Shown here piece by piece: positions 27,161 to 35,726 of a DNA stretch of 64,000 nt. The first letter of the stretch is position 1; every line of letters starts with the position of its first letter. Under the pieces are notes generated by a model. The model was not told the DNA's origin. It saw only the letters and a list, made by a program, of their open reading frames with translations, and searched no databases. Source of the DNA: Pseudomonas gingeri (GTDB taxonomy: Bacteria > Pseudomonadota > Gammaproteobacteria > Pseudomonadales > Pseudomonadaceae); the NCBI RefSeq assembly GCF_013385635.1, contig NZ_JACAPR010000023.1:38100-102099 (forward strand), given 5' to 3'. Both the position numbers and the translations under genes were made by a program.

Positions 27161-29023
27161 TTATCCCACTTCCCCCACCGCCCGCCAGGCTTCGTCGATC
27201 GCCGCATGGGCATACGCGCTCCAGGCCGCGTCCGAGTTGGCGATGCTGACCCGGCCCAGCGGCTTGCGTGCCAGCTTCATCAGTTTTTCGCTTTCGTCGG
27301 CGTCGTCGAACAGGCTGTTGGAGAAGTACGCGTAACCGTGGGACCAGCGGTTGACGGTGATCGCCAGGATATCGGTTTCATGATTGAAGCCGCCCGGGCC
27401 GAGCATGCGTTGCAACTGGTCGCGCAATTGCGCCTCCAGTTGCTCGAAGGTCTGGCCGTAGAGCTTGCCGCGTCCGGCCCGTGCCTGGTCGCGGGCGTTC
27501 ATGCCGCTGTTCGGGCTGGTCGGCACGTAGACCATGTGCAGGCCGATCGGCTGGCTCGGGTCCCGCGTATGCTCGTAGCCGCCCATGCTCACCGGATAGT
27601 CGAGCTTGATCCGGCTGTAGGGCTGGGTGGCCGCGTAGATTTCGTGCACGCCGAGTTTCTGGAACGACTGCCAGTTGCGGATCACCACCTTGGTGTACAC
27701 CAGCGGGAATTTCACATTCTGGCTCAGGGCATGGGCCTGGGGCGCCGGCAGGTCGCGCAGCAGATAGGGGATCATCATGTTGTAGCAGGCCAGGATGCAG
27801 TGCTTGCCGCGTACCTGGCTCAACTGGCCGCCGCGGCTGTAGCCGATGTTCACGCCCTTGCCGACATTTCGCACACTGACCACGGTGCTGTTCAGGCGCA
27901 GTTGCACCGGGGCCTTCGGCTGGTCGAGGCGGGCGTAGTCGAACGGTGCCAGCACGATGTCGTCCATGGTGTGCCCCGGCGCCACCGAGGGAATCAGGCT
28001 GCGCACCAGCAGACGCGCCAGGGACGCGTTGCCGTCCGGGAAATGGTAGATGTACGGCTCTTCCATTTCCGCCCTGGATTCTTCGCTGATGGGCTCCAGA
28101 TTCATCGCGCCGAAACCGGGAAAACCGACGTTGTAGGCGTCGAACGCCGCCACCGCGTCGATGCTCAGGGCCGAGAAGTCATTGGTGCGGCTCTGGAAGT
28201 ATTTCACCGCGTTTTCCGACAGGCCGACGTCCTTGAGCAGGAAGTCGCGGTAGCTGGTGGCGGCCAGGTGCTGGGCCTTCTCCGCGGCGCTCTTGCCTCG
28301 CAGGTAGTCACGGGGCGACTGGTGCAGTTCGATCAGCGCCTGGCGATCCGATTCGGGCAGCGGGAAATCATTGATGAAGTCGCGGATAGGGCGGGCATTC
28401 AGTTGCTGCGGAGCGATATCGTCGGCGACCATCGGTGTCGGGTCGCCGCTCACCAGTTTGTCCTCGCCGAAGTTCTCCTTGTCGAAGAACACCCCGCGGG
28501 ACAGGCCCAGGCCCGGGTAGAACGGCCGGTCGAAGGCGGTTTCGAAGCGCTTGATATCGACCCCGAGCTTCTTCAGCAGGCCGTTGACCTGCTTGCTGTA
28601 CAGATGGTTCGGCGACTGGAAGGCTTCGCTACCGCCGTAGCCGAGGATCATGCGTCCCCCGGCGGAGAATTCGTTGCGCTTGGCGTGACCGCCGAAGTCG
28701 TCGTGGTTTTCCAGGATCAGGATACGTGCCTTGGGGTGTTTCTCCCGGTAGAACCACGCCGCCGACAAGCCGCTCAGGCCACCGCCGACCACCACCAGGT
28801 CGTACTCTGCGGCAATGGGCAGGTGCGCGGTGTCGAAGACCTTTTTCTCCCAGCCCATCTGGTGGGCGACCTCGAAGGAGCCGACGTGGCTGCCCCGCAG
28901 GCCGGTCAGGGCCGGTGGGTAATAACGTCCGTCGGGCGCGGCCTGGAGCAGTTGCAGCGGGGTCATGCCGGCGGCGATGGTGATGGCGACGCCGTTGAGG
29001 AAGTCGCGGCGGGTGATATCCAT
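27161..29023 (-). CDS. spdH: Spermidine dehydrogenase SpdH, Tat-exported
   Basis: A 620-residue FAD-dependent amine dehydrogenase. P. aeruginosa SpdH has the same length and N-terminal pattern and cleaves spermidine to 1,3-diaminopropane and 4-aminobutyraldehyde. The N-terminus is a twin-arginine signal (TRRDFLNGVAITIAAGM), so it should be folded in the cytoplasm with FAD and exported. The dinucleotide-binding motif is LVVVGGGLSGLSAAWFY, followed by LILENHDDFGGHAKRNEF. AAGGA precedes the ATG. It lies downstream of an amino-acid/polyamine permease in a polyamine gene group. Confidence 0.93.
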   Translation of the reverse strand: MDITRRDFLNGVAITIAAGMTPLQLLQAAPDGRYYPPALTGLRGSHVGSFEVAHQMGWEKKVFDTAHLPIAAEYDLVVVGGGLSGLSAAWFYREKHPKARILILENHDDFGGHAKRNEFSAGGRMILGYGGSEAFQSPNHLYSKQVNGLLKKLGVDIKRFETAFDRPFYPGLGLSRGVFFDKENFGEDKLVSGDPTPMVADDIAPQQLNARPIRDFINDFPLPESDRQALIELHQSPRDYLRGKSAAEKAQHLAATSYRDFLLKDVGLSENAVKYFQSRTNDFSALSIDAVAAFDAYNVGFPGFGAMNLEPISEESRAEMEEPYIYHFPDGNASLARLLVRSLIPSVAPGHTMDDIVLAPFDYARLDQPKAPVQLRLNSTVVSVRNVGKGVNIGYSRGGQLSQVRGKHCILACYNMMIPYLLRDLPAPQAHALSQNVKFPLVYTKVVIRNWQSFQKLGVHEIYAATQPYSRIKLDYPVSMGGYEHTRDPSQPIGLHMVYVPTSPNSGMNARDQARAGRGKLYGQTFEQLEAQLRDQLQRMLGPGGFNHETDILAITVNRWSHGYAYFSNSLFDDADESEKLMKLARKPLGRVSIANSDAAWSAYAHAAIDEAWRAVGEVG

Positions 29024-29089
29024 GATAGATCCTTGTTTTTTATTGTTGGAACGACCCGGGCAGCCAGTGCACCGCCCGGGCGCCTGCCG

Positions 29090-30571
29090 TTACCGGCTGA
29101 TTTTCCAGGCGTCGCCGGCGGGTGCGGTGCCGCGGTCGTAGGGCTTGCCCAGCCACATGTAGAGCAGGCCCAGACCAATGACGATAGCGGTGCTCAGGAC
29201 CATGGCGTAGTTGATGTACCAGGCGGCATCCGGCGTACGTGGCCAGGCCATGTTGACGATGGCGCCGACGCCATAGACCAGTGCCCCGATATTCACCGGC
29301 AGGCCCCAGGCTCCCAGGGTGAACTTGCCACTGGGTTTCCAGCCACGCGCGCGGGCGAACAGGGCGGCGAGCACGATCATCTGGAAGGCCAGGTAGATGC
29401 CGATGGCGGCGAAGCTGACGATGGTCGCCACGGCGTCCTGGAGGAAGAAACCGAGGGCGATGATCAGCGCCGGCAGGACCCCGGAGACGAACAGCGCCGC
29501 CACCGGCACCTGGGTGGTCGGCGAAATCCGCTTCAGCAGGTTGCTGCCGATGACCATCTCATCACGGGCGTAGGAATACAGCAGGCGGCTGGCGGCGGCT
29601 TGCAGACTGATCACGCAGGAGATGAAGGAAATCATCACCACGCCCATCACCACTTTCGAACCGACGCTGCCGAAGGCATTGTTGAGGATGGTAGTGACCG
29701 GGTCCTTGTCGGTGCCGTTGATCACCGCCTGCATGTCCGGTACGGCGAGGATCAGCGCCAGGCAGGCGAACATCGCCGCGATACCGCCGATGTAGATGGT
29801 CATGCGCATGGCCACCGGGATCTGCTTGCTCGGGTTCGGGGTTTCCTCGGCGACATCACCGCAGGCTTCGAAGCCGTAGTAGAGGAACATGCCCGCCAGC
29901 GATGCGGTGAGGAATGCCGGCAGGTAGGAACCGTCGACACGGATATCGAAGGTGTTGAACAGCACGCTGATGGGCTGGTGGCGTTCGAACACCAGCAGGT
30001 ACACGCCGACGATCACCGCGCCGACCAGTTCGCAGAGAAAGCCGAACATGGCGATGCGTGCCAGGACCTTGGTGCCGCTGAGGTTGACCAGGGTGGCGAA
30101 CAGCGTCAGCAGCAGGGCGATGACGATGTTGGTGTTGTTGCTCGGCTCGAAACCGAGCATCGCCGCGAGGTAAGGACCGGCACCGACCGCAACGGCGGCA
30201 ATGGTCACGCACAGGGCGATGGAGTAGATCCAACCGACCATCCACGCCCAGCGTTTACCCACCAGGCGCCGGGCCCAGGGATAGACACCACCGGAAATCG
30301 GGAACTGCGAGACCACCTCGCCGAAGATCAGGCACACCAGCAGTTGCCCGCAGCCCACCAGCAGGTAGGCCCAGAACATCGGTGGGCCGCCGGCGGCCAG
30401 GCACAGGCCGAACAGGGTGTAGACGCCGACCACCGGCGAGAGGTAGGTAAAGCCCAGGGCGAAGTTTTCCCACAGGCTCATGCTGCGATTGAAGTTCGAG
30501 GTGTAGCCGAGTTTGCGCAGCTGTTCGGCATCGCTGTCGGCTTCTGCGCCGAGGTGGGGTTGTGCACTCAT
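29090..30571 (-). CDS. APC family amino acid/polyamine permease
   Basis: A 493-residue inner-membrane permease with about 12 hydrophobic segments. The first segment NFALGFTYLSPVVGVYTLFG and the following PMFWAYLLVGCGQLLVCLIF are typical of the APC (amino acid-polyamine-organocation) superfamily, as are GEVVSQFPISGGVYPWARR and a later YGFEACGDVAEETPNP. The start MSAQPHLGAE at 30571 has GGAG 9 bases before it; the frame extends to 30823 into a REPIN. Given its place just upstream of spdH and beside aldehyde dehydrogenase genes, a polyamine or aminobutyrate substrate is likely but not shown. Confidence 0.9.
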   Translation of the reverse strand: MSAQPHLGAEADSDAEQLRKLGYTSNFNRSMSLWENFALGFTYLSPVVGVYTLFGLCLAAGGPPMFWAYLLVGCGQLLVCLIFGEVVSQFPISGGVYPWARRLVGKRWAWMVGWIYSIALCVTIAAVAVGAGPYLAAMLGFEPSNNTNIVIALLLTLFATLVNLSGTKVLARIAMFGFLCELVGAVIVGVYLLVFERHQPISVLFNTFDIRVDGSYLPAFLTASLAGMFLYYGFEACGDVAEETPNPSKQIPVAMRMTIYIGGIAAMFACLALILAVPDMQAVINGTDKDPVTTILNNAFGSVGSKVVMGVVMISFISCVISLQAAASRLLYSYARDEMVIGSNLLKRISPTTQVPVAALFVSGVLPALIIALGFFLQDAVATIVSFAAIGIYLAFQMIVLAALFARARGWKPSGKFTLGAWGLPVNIGALVYGVGAIVNMAWPRTPDAAWYINYAMVLSTAIVIGLGLLYMWLGKPYDRGTAPAGDAWKISR

Positions 30572-30691
30572 GACGGTGTTGCTCCAGAAAATCGGCAGAT
30601 TTCGGATGTCCGAGACCATGGCCGGGCCATGACGGCCCGTCCCGGTTCGGTATTCTTGTAGTGGAATTGTGCTTAGTGCTTGAGCATCACA

Positions 30692-30825
30692 TGTGGCGAG
30701 CGGGCTTGCCCGCGCCGGGGCGCGAAGCGGCCCTGAAACCAGCGAATTCGGTCTATCAGGAAAACTGAGATAGCCGATTTTACGACTGCTTCGCAGCCGA
30801 GCGCGGGCAAGCCCGCTCGCCACAG
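30692..30825. repeat. REPIN (inverted REP pair) between permease and patD
   Basis: Left arm at 30692-30714 contains GTGGCGAGCGGGCTTGCCCG; right arm at 30801-30825 contains CGCGGGCAAGCCCGCTCGCC followed by ACAG. About 85 bases separate them. It lies inside the minus-strand polyamine gene group, upstream of the permease gene. Confidence 0.88.
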
Positions 30826-30853
30826 GGATATCGGTGCTCGGGTAGATCTGTGT

Positions 30854-32278
30854 TCAGTGCTTGAACATCACATGCCGCACGGTGGTGTAGTCCTCCAGGC
30901 CGTACATGGACATGTCCTTGCCATAGCCGGACAGCTTCTGACCGCCGTGAGGCATCTCGCTGACCAGCATGAAGTGGGTGTTGACCCAGGTGCAGCCGTA
31001 TTGCAGTCGAGCGGCCAGGCGGTGGGCGCGACCGACATCGGCGGTCCATACCGAGGACGCCAGGCCATAGTCCGAATCGTTGGCCCAGCCCAGTACCTGG
31101 GCCTCGTCGTTGAAGCGGGTGACCGAGACCACCGGGCCGAACACTTCGCGACGGACGATTTCGTCGTCCTGCTGGGCATCTGCCAGCACTGTCGGTTCGA
31201 AGAAGAAACCGTTGCCTTCCACGGCCTTGCCGCCGGTCACCAGGCGGATATGCGCCTGCGCCACGGCGCGCTCGACGAAACCGGCGACACGATCACGGTG
31301 CTGCGCGGTGATCAGCGGGCCCAGTTCGGTGGTCGGATCATCCTGCAGGCCGTATTTGATGGTGCTCACGGCCGCGCCGAGTTTCTCGACGAACTTCTCG
31401 TAGATGCCGTCCTGGGCGTACACGCGGCAGGCGGCGGTGCAGTCCTGGCCGGCGTTGTAGAAACCGAAGGTGCGGATGCCTTCCACGGCGGCGTCGATAT
31501 CGGCGTCGTCGAAGATGATCACCGGGGCCTTGCCGCCCAGTTCCATGTGCATGCGCTTGACGCTGTCGGCGGTGCTGGAAATGATGTTCGAGCCGGTGGC
31601 AATGGAGCCGGTCAACGACACCATGCGTACTTTCGGATGGGTCACCAGCGGGCTGCCGACGCTCGGACCACGACCGAACACCAGGTTGAGCACGCCGGCC
31701 GGGAAAATCTCTGCCGCCAGTTCGGCCAGGCGCAACGCGGTCAGCGGGGTCTGCTCCGAGGGCTTGAGCACCACGGTATTGCCGGCAGCCAGGGCCGGGG
31801 CGATTTTCCAGGCGACCATCATCAGCGGGTAGTTCCACGGCGCGATGGACGCGATCACGCCCACCGGGTCACGGCGGATCATCGAGGTGTGGCCCGGCAG
31901 GTATTCGCCGCCGGCCGAACCGTTCATGCAGCGGCTGGCGCCGGCGAAGAAACGGAACACATCGGCAATCGCCGGGATTTCATCGTTGAGCGCCGCGCTC
32001 AGGGGCTTGCCGCAGTTGTCCGACTCCAGCTTGGCCAGCTCCGCGCCATGGGCCTCGATGGCATCGGCGAGCTTGAGCAGCAACAGCGAGCGGTCCTTCG
32101 GTGCGGTCTGCGACCAGTTGTCGAAGGCGGCATCGGCGGCGCGCACGGCGGCATCGACCTGGGCTTCGCTGGCTTCGTTGATTTCCACCAGCACGCGGCC
32201 CAGGGCCGGGTTGAACACGGGTTGTGCAGGGCCTTCGCCAGCGACGAGTTGGCCGTTGATCAGCAGTTTGGTTTGCAT
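30854..32278 (-). CDS. patD: Gamma-aminobutyraldehyde dehydrogenase
   Basis: A 474-residue NAD-dependent aldehyde dehydrogenase, equal in length to E. coli PatD (YdcW), which oxidises 4-aminobutyraldehyde to GABA. Family landmarks are the cofactor region SIAPWNYPLMM, LTGSIATGSN, the catalytic glutamate in MELGGKAPVII and the catalytic cysteine in NAGQDCTAACRVYAQDG. The start MQTKLLINGQLV at 32278 matches the family; the frame runs 7 codons further. 4-aminobutyraldehyde is the product expected from the neighbouring SpdH, so the two genes fit one pathway. REPINs flank it on both sides. Confidence 0.93.
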   Translation of the reverse strand: MQTKLLINGQLVAGEGPAQPVFNPALGRVLVEINEASEAQVDAAVRAADAAFDNWSQTAPKDRSLLLLKLADAIEAHGAELAKLESDNCGKPLSAALNDEIPAIADVFRFFAGASRCMNGSAGGEYLPGHTSMIRRDPVGVIASIAPWNYPLMMVAWKIAPALAAGNTVVLKPSEQTPLTALRLAELAAEIFPAGVLNLVFGRGPSVGSPLVTHPKVRMVSLTGSIATGSNIISSTADSVKRMHMELGGKAPVIIFDDADIDAAVEGIRTFGFYNAGQDCTAACRVYAQDGIYEKFVEKLGAAVSTIKYGLQDDPTTELGPLITAQHRDRVAGFVERAVAQAHIRLVTGGKAVEGNGFFFEPTVLADAQQDDEIVRREVFGPVVSVTRFNDEAQVLGWANDSDYGLASSVWTADVGRAHRLAARLQYGCTWVNTHFMLVSEMPHGGQKLSGYGKDMSMYGLEDYTTVRHVMFKH

Positions 32279-32341
32279 GGTTATGTCCTCATGACTCAAT
32301 CAGGTATTTCGATGAACACCGAATCTCTTGGCGTACTTCAC

Positions 32342-32415
32342 TGTAGGAGCCGGGTTTGCCCGCGAAGCTGTTGGCGATCTTGAGGGCCCTTTCGCGGATC
32401 AGCCCGGCTCCTACG
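32342..32415. repeat. REPIN between patD and the ABC transporter genes
   Basis: TGTAGGAGCCGGGTTTGCCC at 32342-32361 and its imperfect inverse GCGGATCAGCCCGGCTCCTA near 32394-32413, with about 30 bases between. It separates patD from the upstream permease gene. Confidence 0.8.
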
Positions 32416-32467
32416 GGTTCAGGTTTGGTTTCAAGATTCAGGTTCGGTTTTCATCCTTGGAAATCGG

Positions 32468-33295
32468 TTATTTGCCGCCACTGCCGGCCACGCTTTCACC
32501 GCCGCGGGTCAGGTAATAGGCGCCGAGGATCGGCAGCATGGTGACCATCATCACCAGCATCGCGACCACGTTGGTGACCGGTACATCCCTTGGTCGACTG
32601 AGCTGGTTGAGCAGCCAGATCGGCAGGGTGCGTTCATGCCCGGCGGTAAAGGTGGTGACGATGATCTCGTCGAACGACAGGGCGAACGCCAGCATGCCGC
32701 CAGCCAGCAGCGCCGAGCCGAGGTTCGGCAGGACGATGTAGCGGAAGGTCTGCCAACCATCGGCACCGAGGTCCATCGAGGCTTCGATCAGGCTGTGGGA
32801 GGTGCGCCGCAGCCGGGCAATGACGTTGTTGTAGACGATCACCACGCAGAAGGTCGCGTGGCCGACGATGATGGTGAACATCCCCGGCTCGATCCCCAGC
32901 GTCTTGAAGGTCGCCAGCAAGGCGATCCCGGTGATGATCCCCGGCAGGGCGATCGGCAGGATCAGCATCAGCGAGATGCCCTGCTTGCCGAAGAAGTCCC
33001 GGCGATACAGCGCGGCCGAGGCCAGGGTGCCGAGGACCATGGCGATCAGGGTGGCGATGGCGGCGATCTGCAGCGACAACTTGATCGCTTCCAGCACGTC
33101 CGGACGCGCGAAGGCCACGCTGAACCACTTCAGGGTGAAGCCCTGGGGCGGGAAGCTGAACGCGGCATCCTCGGTGTTGAAGGCGTACATGAAGATGATC
33201 AGGATCGGGAAATGCAGGAACACCAGCCCGCCCCAGGCCGCGATACGCAGGCCCAGGGACGCCCTGTCCCCGTGCTTTTCTGATTTAGAGTGCAT
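32468..33295 (-). CDS. Spermidine/putrescine ABC transporter permease (PotC/YdcV-like)
   Basis: A 275-residue inner-membrane subunit with six predicted membrane segments. The binding-protein-dependent permease EAA loop appears as SLIEASMDLGADGWQTFRYI, which contacts the ATPase. The later LSFDEIIVTTFTAGHERTLP is characteristic of PotC/YdcV-type subunits. It is the last gene of the ABC group and overlaps the preceding permease gene by 11 bases, so translation is coupled. Polyamine specificity is inferred from family and from spdH/patD nearby. Confidence 0.92.
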   Translation of the reverse strand: MHSKSEKHGDRASLGLRIAAWGGLVFLHFPILIIFMYAFNTEDAAFSFPPQGFTLKWFSVAFARPDVLEAIKLSLQIAAIATLIAMVLGTLASAALYRRDFFGKQGISLMLILPIALPGIITGIALLATFKTLGIEPGMFTIIVGHATFCVVIVYNNVIARLRRTSHSLIEASMDLGADGWQTFRYIVLPNLGSALLAGGMLAFALSFDEIIVTTFTAGHERTLPIWLLNQLSRPRDVPVTNVVAMLVMMVTMLPILGAYYLTRGGESVAGSGGK

Positions 33296-34232
33296 CGAAG
33301 GCCCCCAGGCGTTTGACGATGGACAGGTACACGGCGATCAGCACGATCGGCACCAGGGTGAAGGCGGCCGCCATCGGCATGTTGCCGATGGCCCCTTGCT
33401 GGGCGTAGACCATGCTGCCGACGAAGTAGCCGGGCGGGCCGATCAGCTGCGGCACGATAAAGTCGCCCAGGGTCAGCGAGAAGGTGAAGATCGAGCCGGC
33501 GGCAATTCCCGGGATCGACAGTGGCAGGATCACCTGCATGAAGGTCTGGCGCGGCTTTGCCCCGAGGTCGGCGGAGGCTTGCAACAGGGACGGTGGCAGG
33601 CGTTCCAGGGATGCCTGGATCGGCAGGATCATGAACGGCAGCCAGATGTAGACGAACACCATGAAGCGGCCCAGGTGCGAGGTCGACAGGGTGCTGCCGC
33701 CGACTCCTGGGATACCCAGGACGAATTGCAGCAGCGGTTCCAGCCCCAGGTGCTGGACAAACCACTGGGCGACGCCGCCCTTGGCCAGCAGCAGGGTCCA
33801 GGCATAGGCCTTGACGATGTAGCTGGCCCACATCGGCATCATCACCGCGATGTAGAAGAACGCCTTGGTCTTGCCGGTGGTGTAGCGCGCCATGTAGTAG
33901 GCAATGGGAAAGGCGACGATCCCGGAGGCGATCGACACCACCACCGCCATGCTCAGGGTGCGCACGATGATGTCGAAGTTCGACGGATTGAACAGCGCGG
34001 CGAAGTTCGCCAGGGTCAGGTCGGGAGTGACCGCCATGGTGAAGTCGTCGAAGGTGTAGAAGCCCTGCCAGAGCAGGGTCAGCAGCGAGCCGAGATAGAT
34101 CGCGCCGAACCAGATCAGTGGCGGCACCAGCAGCAGCGCCAGGTAGAAGTTGGGGCGACGGTAGAGCAGGTTGGAAAACCGCCGCAGCAGCGACGGGTTT
34201 GCCGTCGTGGGAGTCAGGGCCAGGGCGCTCAT
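33285..34232 (-). CDS. Spermidine/putrescine ABC transporter permease (PotB/YdcU-like)
   Basis: A 315-residue permease subunit with a cytoplasmic N-terminal extension and six membrane segments beginning FYLALLLVPPLIWFGAIYL. Its EAA loop reads LLQASADLGAKPRQTFMQVI, and LGDFIVPQLIGPPGYF is typical of PotB/YdcU. The start lies 1 base after the ATPase stop, and its 3' end overlaps the next permease by 11 bases. Confidence 0.92.
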   Translation of the reverse strand: MSALALTPTTANPSLLRRFSNLLYRRPNFYLALLLVPPLIWFGAIYLGSLLTLLWQGFYTFDDFTMAVTPDLTLANFAALFNPSNFDIIVRTLSMAVVVSIASGIVAFPIAYYMARYTTGKTKAFFYIAVMMPMWASYIVKAYAWTLLLAKGGVAQWFVQHLGLEPLLQFVLGIPGVGGSTLSTSHLGRFMVFVYIWLPFMILPIQASLERLPPSLLQASADLGAKPRQTFMQVILPLSIPGIAAGSIFTFSLTLGDFIVPQLIGPPGYFVGSMVYAQQGAIGNMPMAAAFTLVPIVLIAVYLSIVKRLGAFDAL

Positions 34233-34233
34233 G

Positions 34234-35259
34234 TCAGACCTCGCTCGCCAGCACGGTCATGGCTTCCCGCGCCCAGCGCGCGGTGATGCGCTGGCCGGTC
34301 TGATGTTGGGCACTGGTGTCCAGCCACTGGGTATTGGCCTGGCTGATATTCAGGGTCTGGCCGTTTTCCAGCTTCAGTTCATAGCGGGTGGCGCTGCCCT
34401 GGTACTGGATATCGTGCAGCAGGCCGCTGACTTCGATTTCGTGGCCTTGTACCGGGCCTTCGGCGAAGCGCACGTGTTCCGGGCGGATGGAGAAAGGCAG
34501 GTCGCTGCCACTCAACTGCCGGGCCAGATCACCGCGAATCACGTTGGAGGTGCCGACGAATTCGGCGACGAAGGCAGTGGCCGGTTTCATGTAGAGGTTG
34601 CGCGGTGTGTCGACCTGCTCGATGCGACCCTTGTTGAACACCGCCACGCGATCGGACATCGACAGCGCTTCGGTCTGGTCGTGGGTGACGAAGATAAAGG
34701 TGATGCCCAGCTGGCGCTGCAGCTTCTTCAGTTCGCCCTGCATCTGTTCGCGCAGCTTGAGGTCCAGCGCGCCCAGGGGTTCGTCGAGCAGCAGCACCCG
34801 TGGGCGATTGACCAGGGCGCGGGCCAGGGCCACGCGCTGGCGCTGGCCGCCGGACAACTGCACCGGCTTGCGCTCGCCGTAGCCGCCGAGGGCGACCATG
34901 CCCAGGGCTTCTTCGGCGCGCTTGTGGCGTTCGCTCTTGCCGACGCCTTTGACTTTCAGGCCGTAGGCGACGTTGTCGCGCACGTTCATATGGGGGAACA
35001 GCGCGTAATCCTGGAACACGGTGTTCACGTCACGCTGGTAAGGCGGCAGCCCGGCGGCTTCTTCGCCGTGGATGCGGATCGAACCGGCGCTGGGTTGTTC
35101 GAAGCCGGCGATCAGGCGCAGGCAGGTGGTCTTGCCCGAGCCGGAAGGGCCGAGCATGGAAAAGAACTCGCCGTCCTGGATATCGATGGAAACCCGGTCA
35201 ACGGCTTTCACTTCGCCGAACTGACGGGAAACGTGGGTGAACTGGACTGCAAGCGTCAT
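34234..35259 (-). CDS. Spermidine/putrescine ABC transporter ATP-binding protein (PotA/YdcT-like)
   Basis: A 341-residue ATPase with Walker A GPSGSGKTT, signature LSGGQRQRVALARAL, Walker B VLLLDEPLGALD and a C-terminal TOBE domain (ISQANTQWLDTSAQ region). It energises uptake through the two permeases downstream. I chose the ATG at 35259 (MTLAVQFTHVSRQFG) because GGAG lies 9 bases before it; an open frame continues upstream only through the REPIN repeats and is not real coding sequence. Confidence 0.94.
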   Translation of the reverse strand: MTLAVQFTHVSRQFGEVKAVDRVSIDIQDGEFFSMLGPSGSGKTTCLRLIAGFEQPSAGSIRIHGEEAAGLPPYQRDVNTVFQDYALFPHMNVRDNVAYGLKVKGVGKSERHKRAEEALGMVALGGYGERKPVQLSGGQRQRVALARALVNRPRVLLLDEPLGALDLKLREQMQGELKKLQRQLGITFIFVTHDQTEALSMSDRVAVFNKGRIEQVDTPRNLYMKPATAFVAEFVGTSNVIRGDLARQLSGSDLPFSIRPEHVRFAEGPVQGHEIEVSGLLHDIQYQGSATRYELKLENGQTLNISQANTQWLDTSAQHQTGQRITARWAREAMTVLASEV

Positions 35260-35726
35260 GATGCGGTGCTCCAAAAAGGCGAGGGCCGTCGCAGCGGCCC
35301 GTCCTGGACTTCTGAAAATTCTGAAACGGTGAAGGGCGATCTGACTGGCATCGCGATCCTTTGTAGGAGCCGGCTTGCCGGCGATGAGGCCCTTGAGCCT
35401 TGCATCGCCTATCCGGACGCCATCGCCGGCAAGCCGGCTCCTACAGGATTTGTGTCGTACGCACATTCGGTGTTTGACACGGCCCCCCTGTAGGAGCTGG
35501 CTTGCCAGCGATGAGGCCCTTGAGCCTTGCATCGCCCATCCGGACGCCATCGCCGGCAAGCCGGCTCCTACAGGATTTGTGTCGTACGCACATTCGGTGT
35601 TTGACACGGCCCCCTGTAGGAGCTGGCTTGCCAGCGATGAGGCCTATGAGCCTTGCATCGCCCATCCGGACGCCATCGCCGGCAAGCCGGCTCCTACAGG
35701 TTCGTCATTACCCCCAATCCGGGGAA
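35260..35726. other. Long spacer inside the ABC gene group, filled by three REPINs
   Basis: This 467-base gap separates the binding-protein gene (upstream on the minus strand) from the ATPase gene. It is mostly three tandem REPIN-plus-spacer units (35362-35699). The rest carries the ATPase ribosome-binding site and possibly a secondary promoter, which I could not identify. Confidence 0.8.
35362..35699. repeat. Three tandem REPINs, period about 126 bases
   Basis: Complete REPINs lie at 35362-35446, 35489-35573 and 35615-35699. Each opens with TGTAGGAGC(C/T)GGCTTGCC and closes with GGCAAGCCGGCTCCTACAG. Between units is an almost identical 41-42-base linker starting GATTTGTGTCGTACGCACAT. Units 2 and 3 differ by little (GGCCCTTGAG against GGCCTATGAG). 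Identical linkers show that the array arose by tandem duplication of a REPIN plus its flank, not by three independent insertions. Confidence 0.95.

Noticed and set aside
27206..30661. Open frame of 1151 codons antisense to spdH and the permease gene
   Set aside because: The minus-strand genes are recognisable full-length proteins; the antisense frame is low-complexity His/Gln/Asp-rich and crosses two genes.
30572..30823. 84-residue N-terminal extension of the APC permease
   Set aside because: It runs into a REPIN, and the ATG at 30571 has a ribosome-binding site and the expected cytoplasmic N-terminus.
35260..35607. N-terminal extension of the ABC ATPase through the REPINs
   Set aside because: The frame stays open only because the repeats lack stops; the family start and a GGAG site are at 35259.
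35362..35699. Regularly spaced repeats resembling a small CRISPR array
   Set aside because: The 'repeats' are 85-base inverted REP pairs and the 'spacers' are almost identical to each other, the opposite of CRISPR. No cas gene is nearby.
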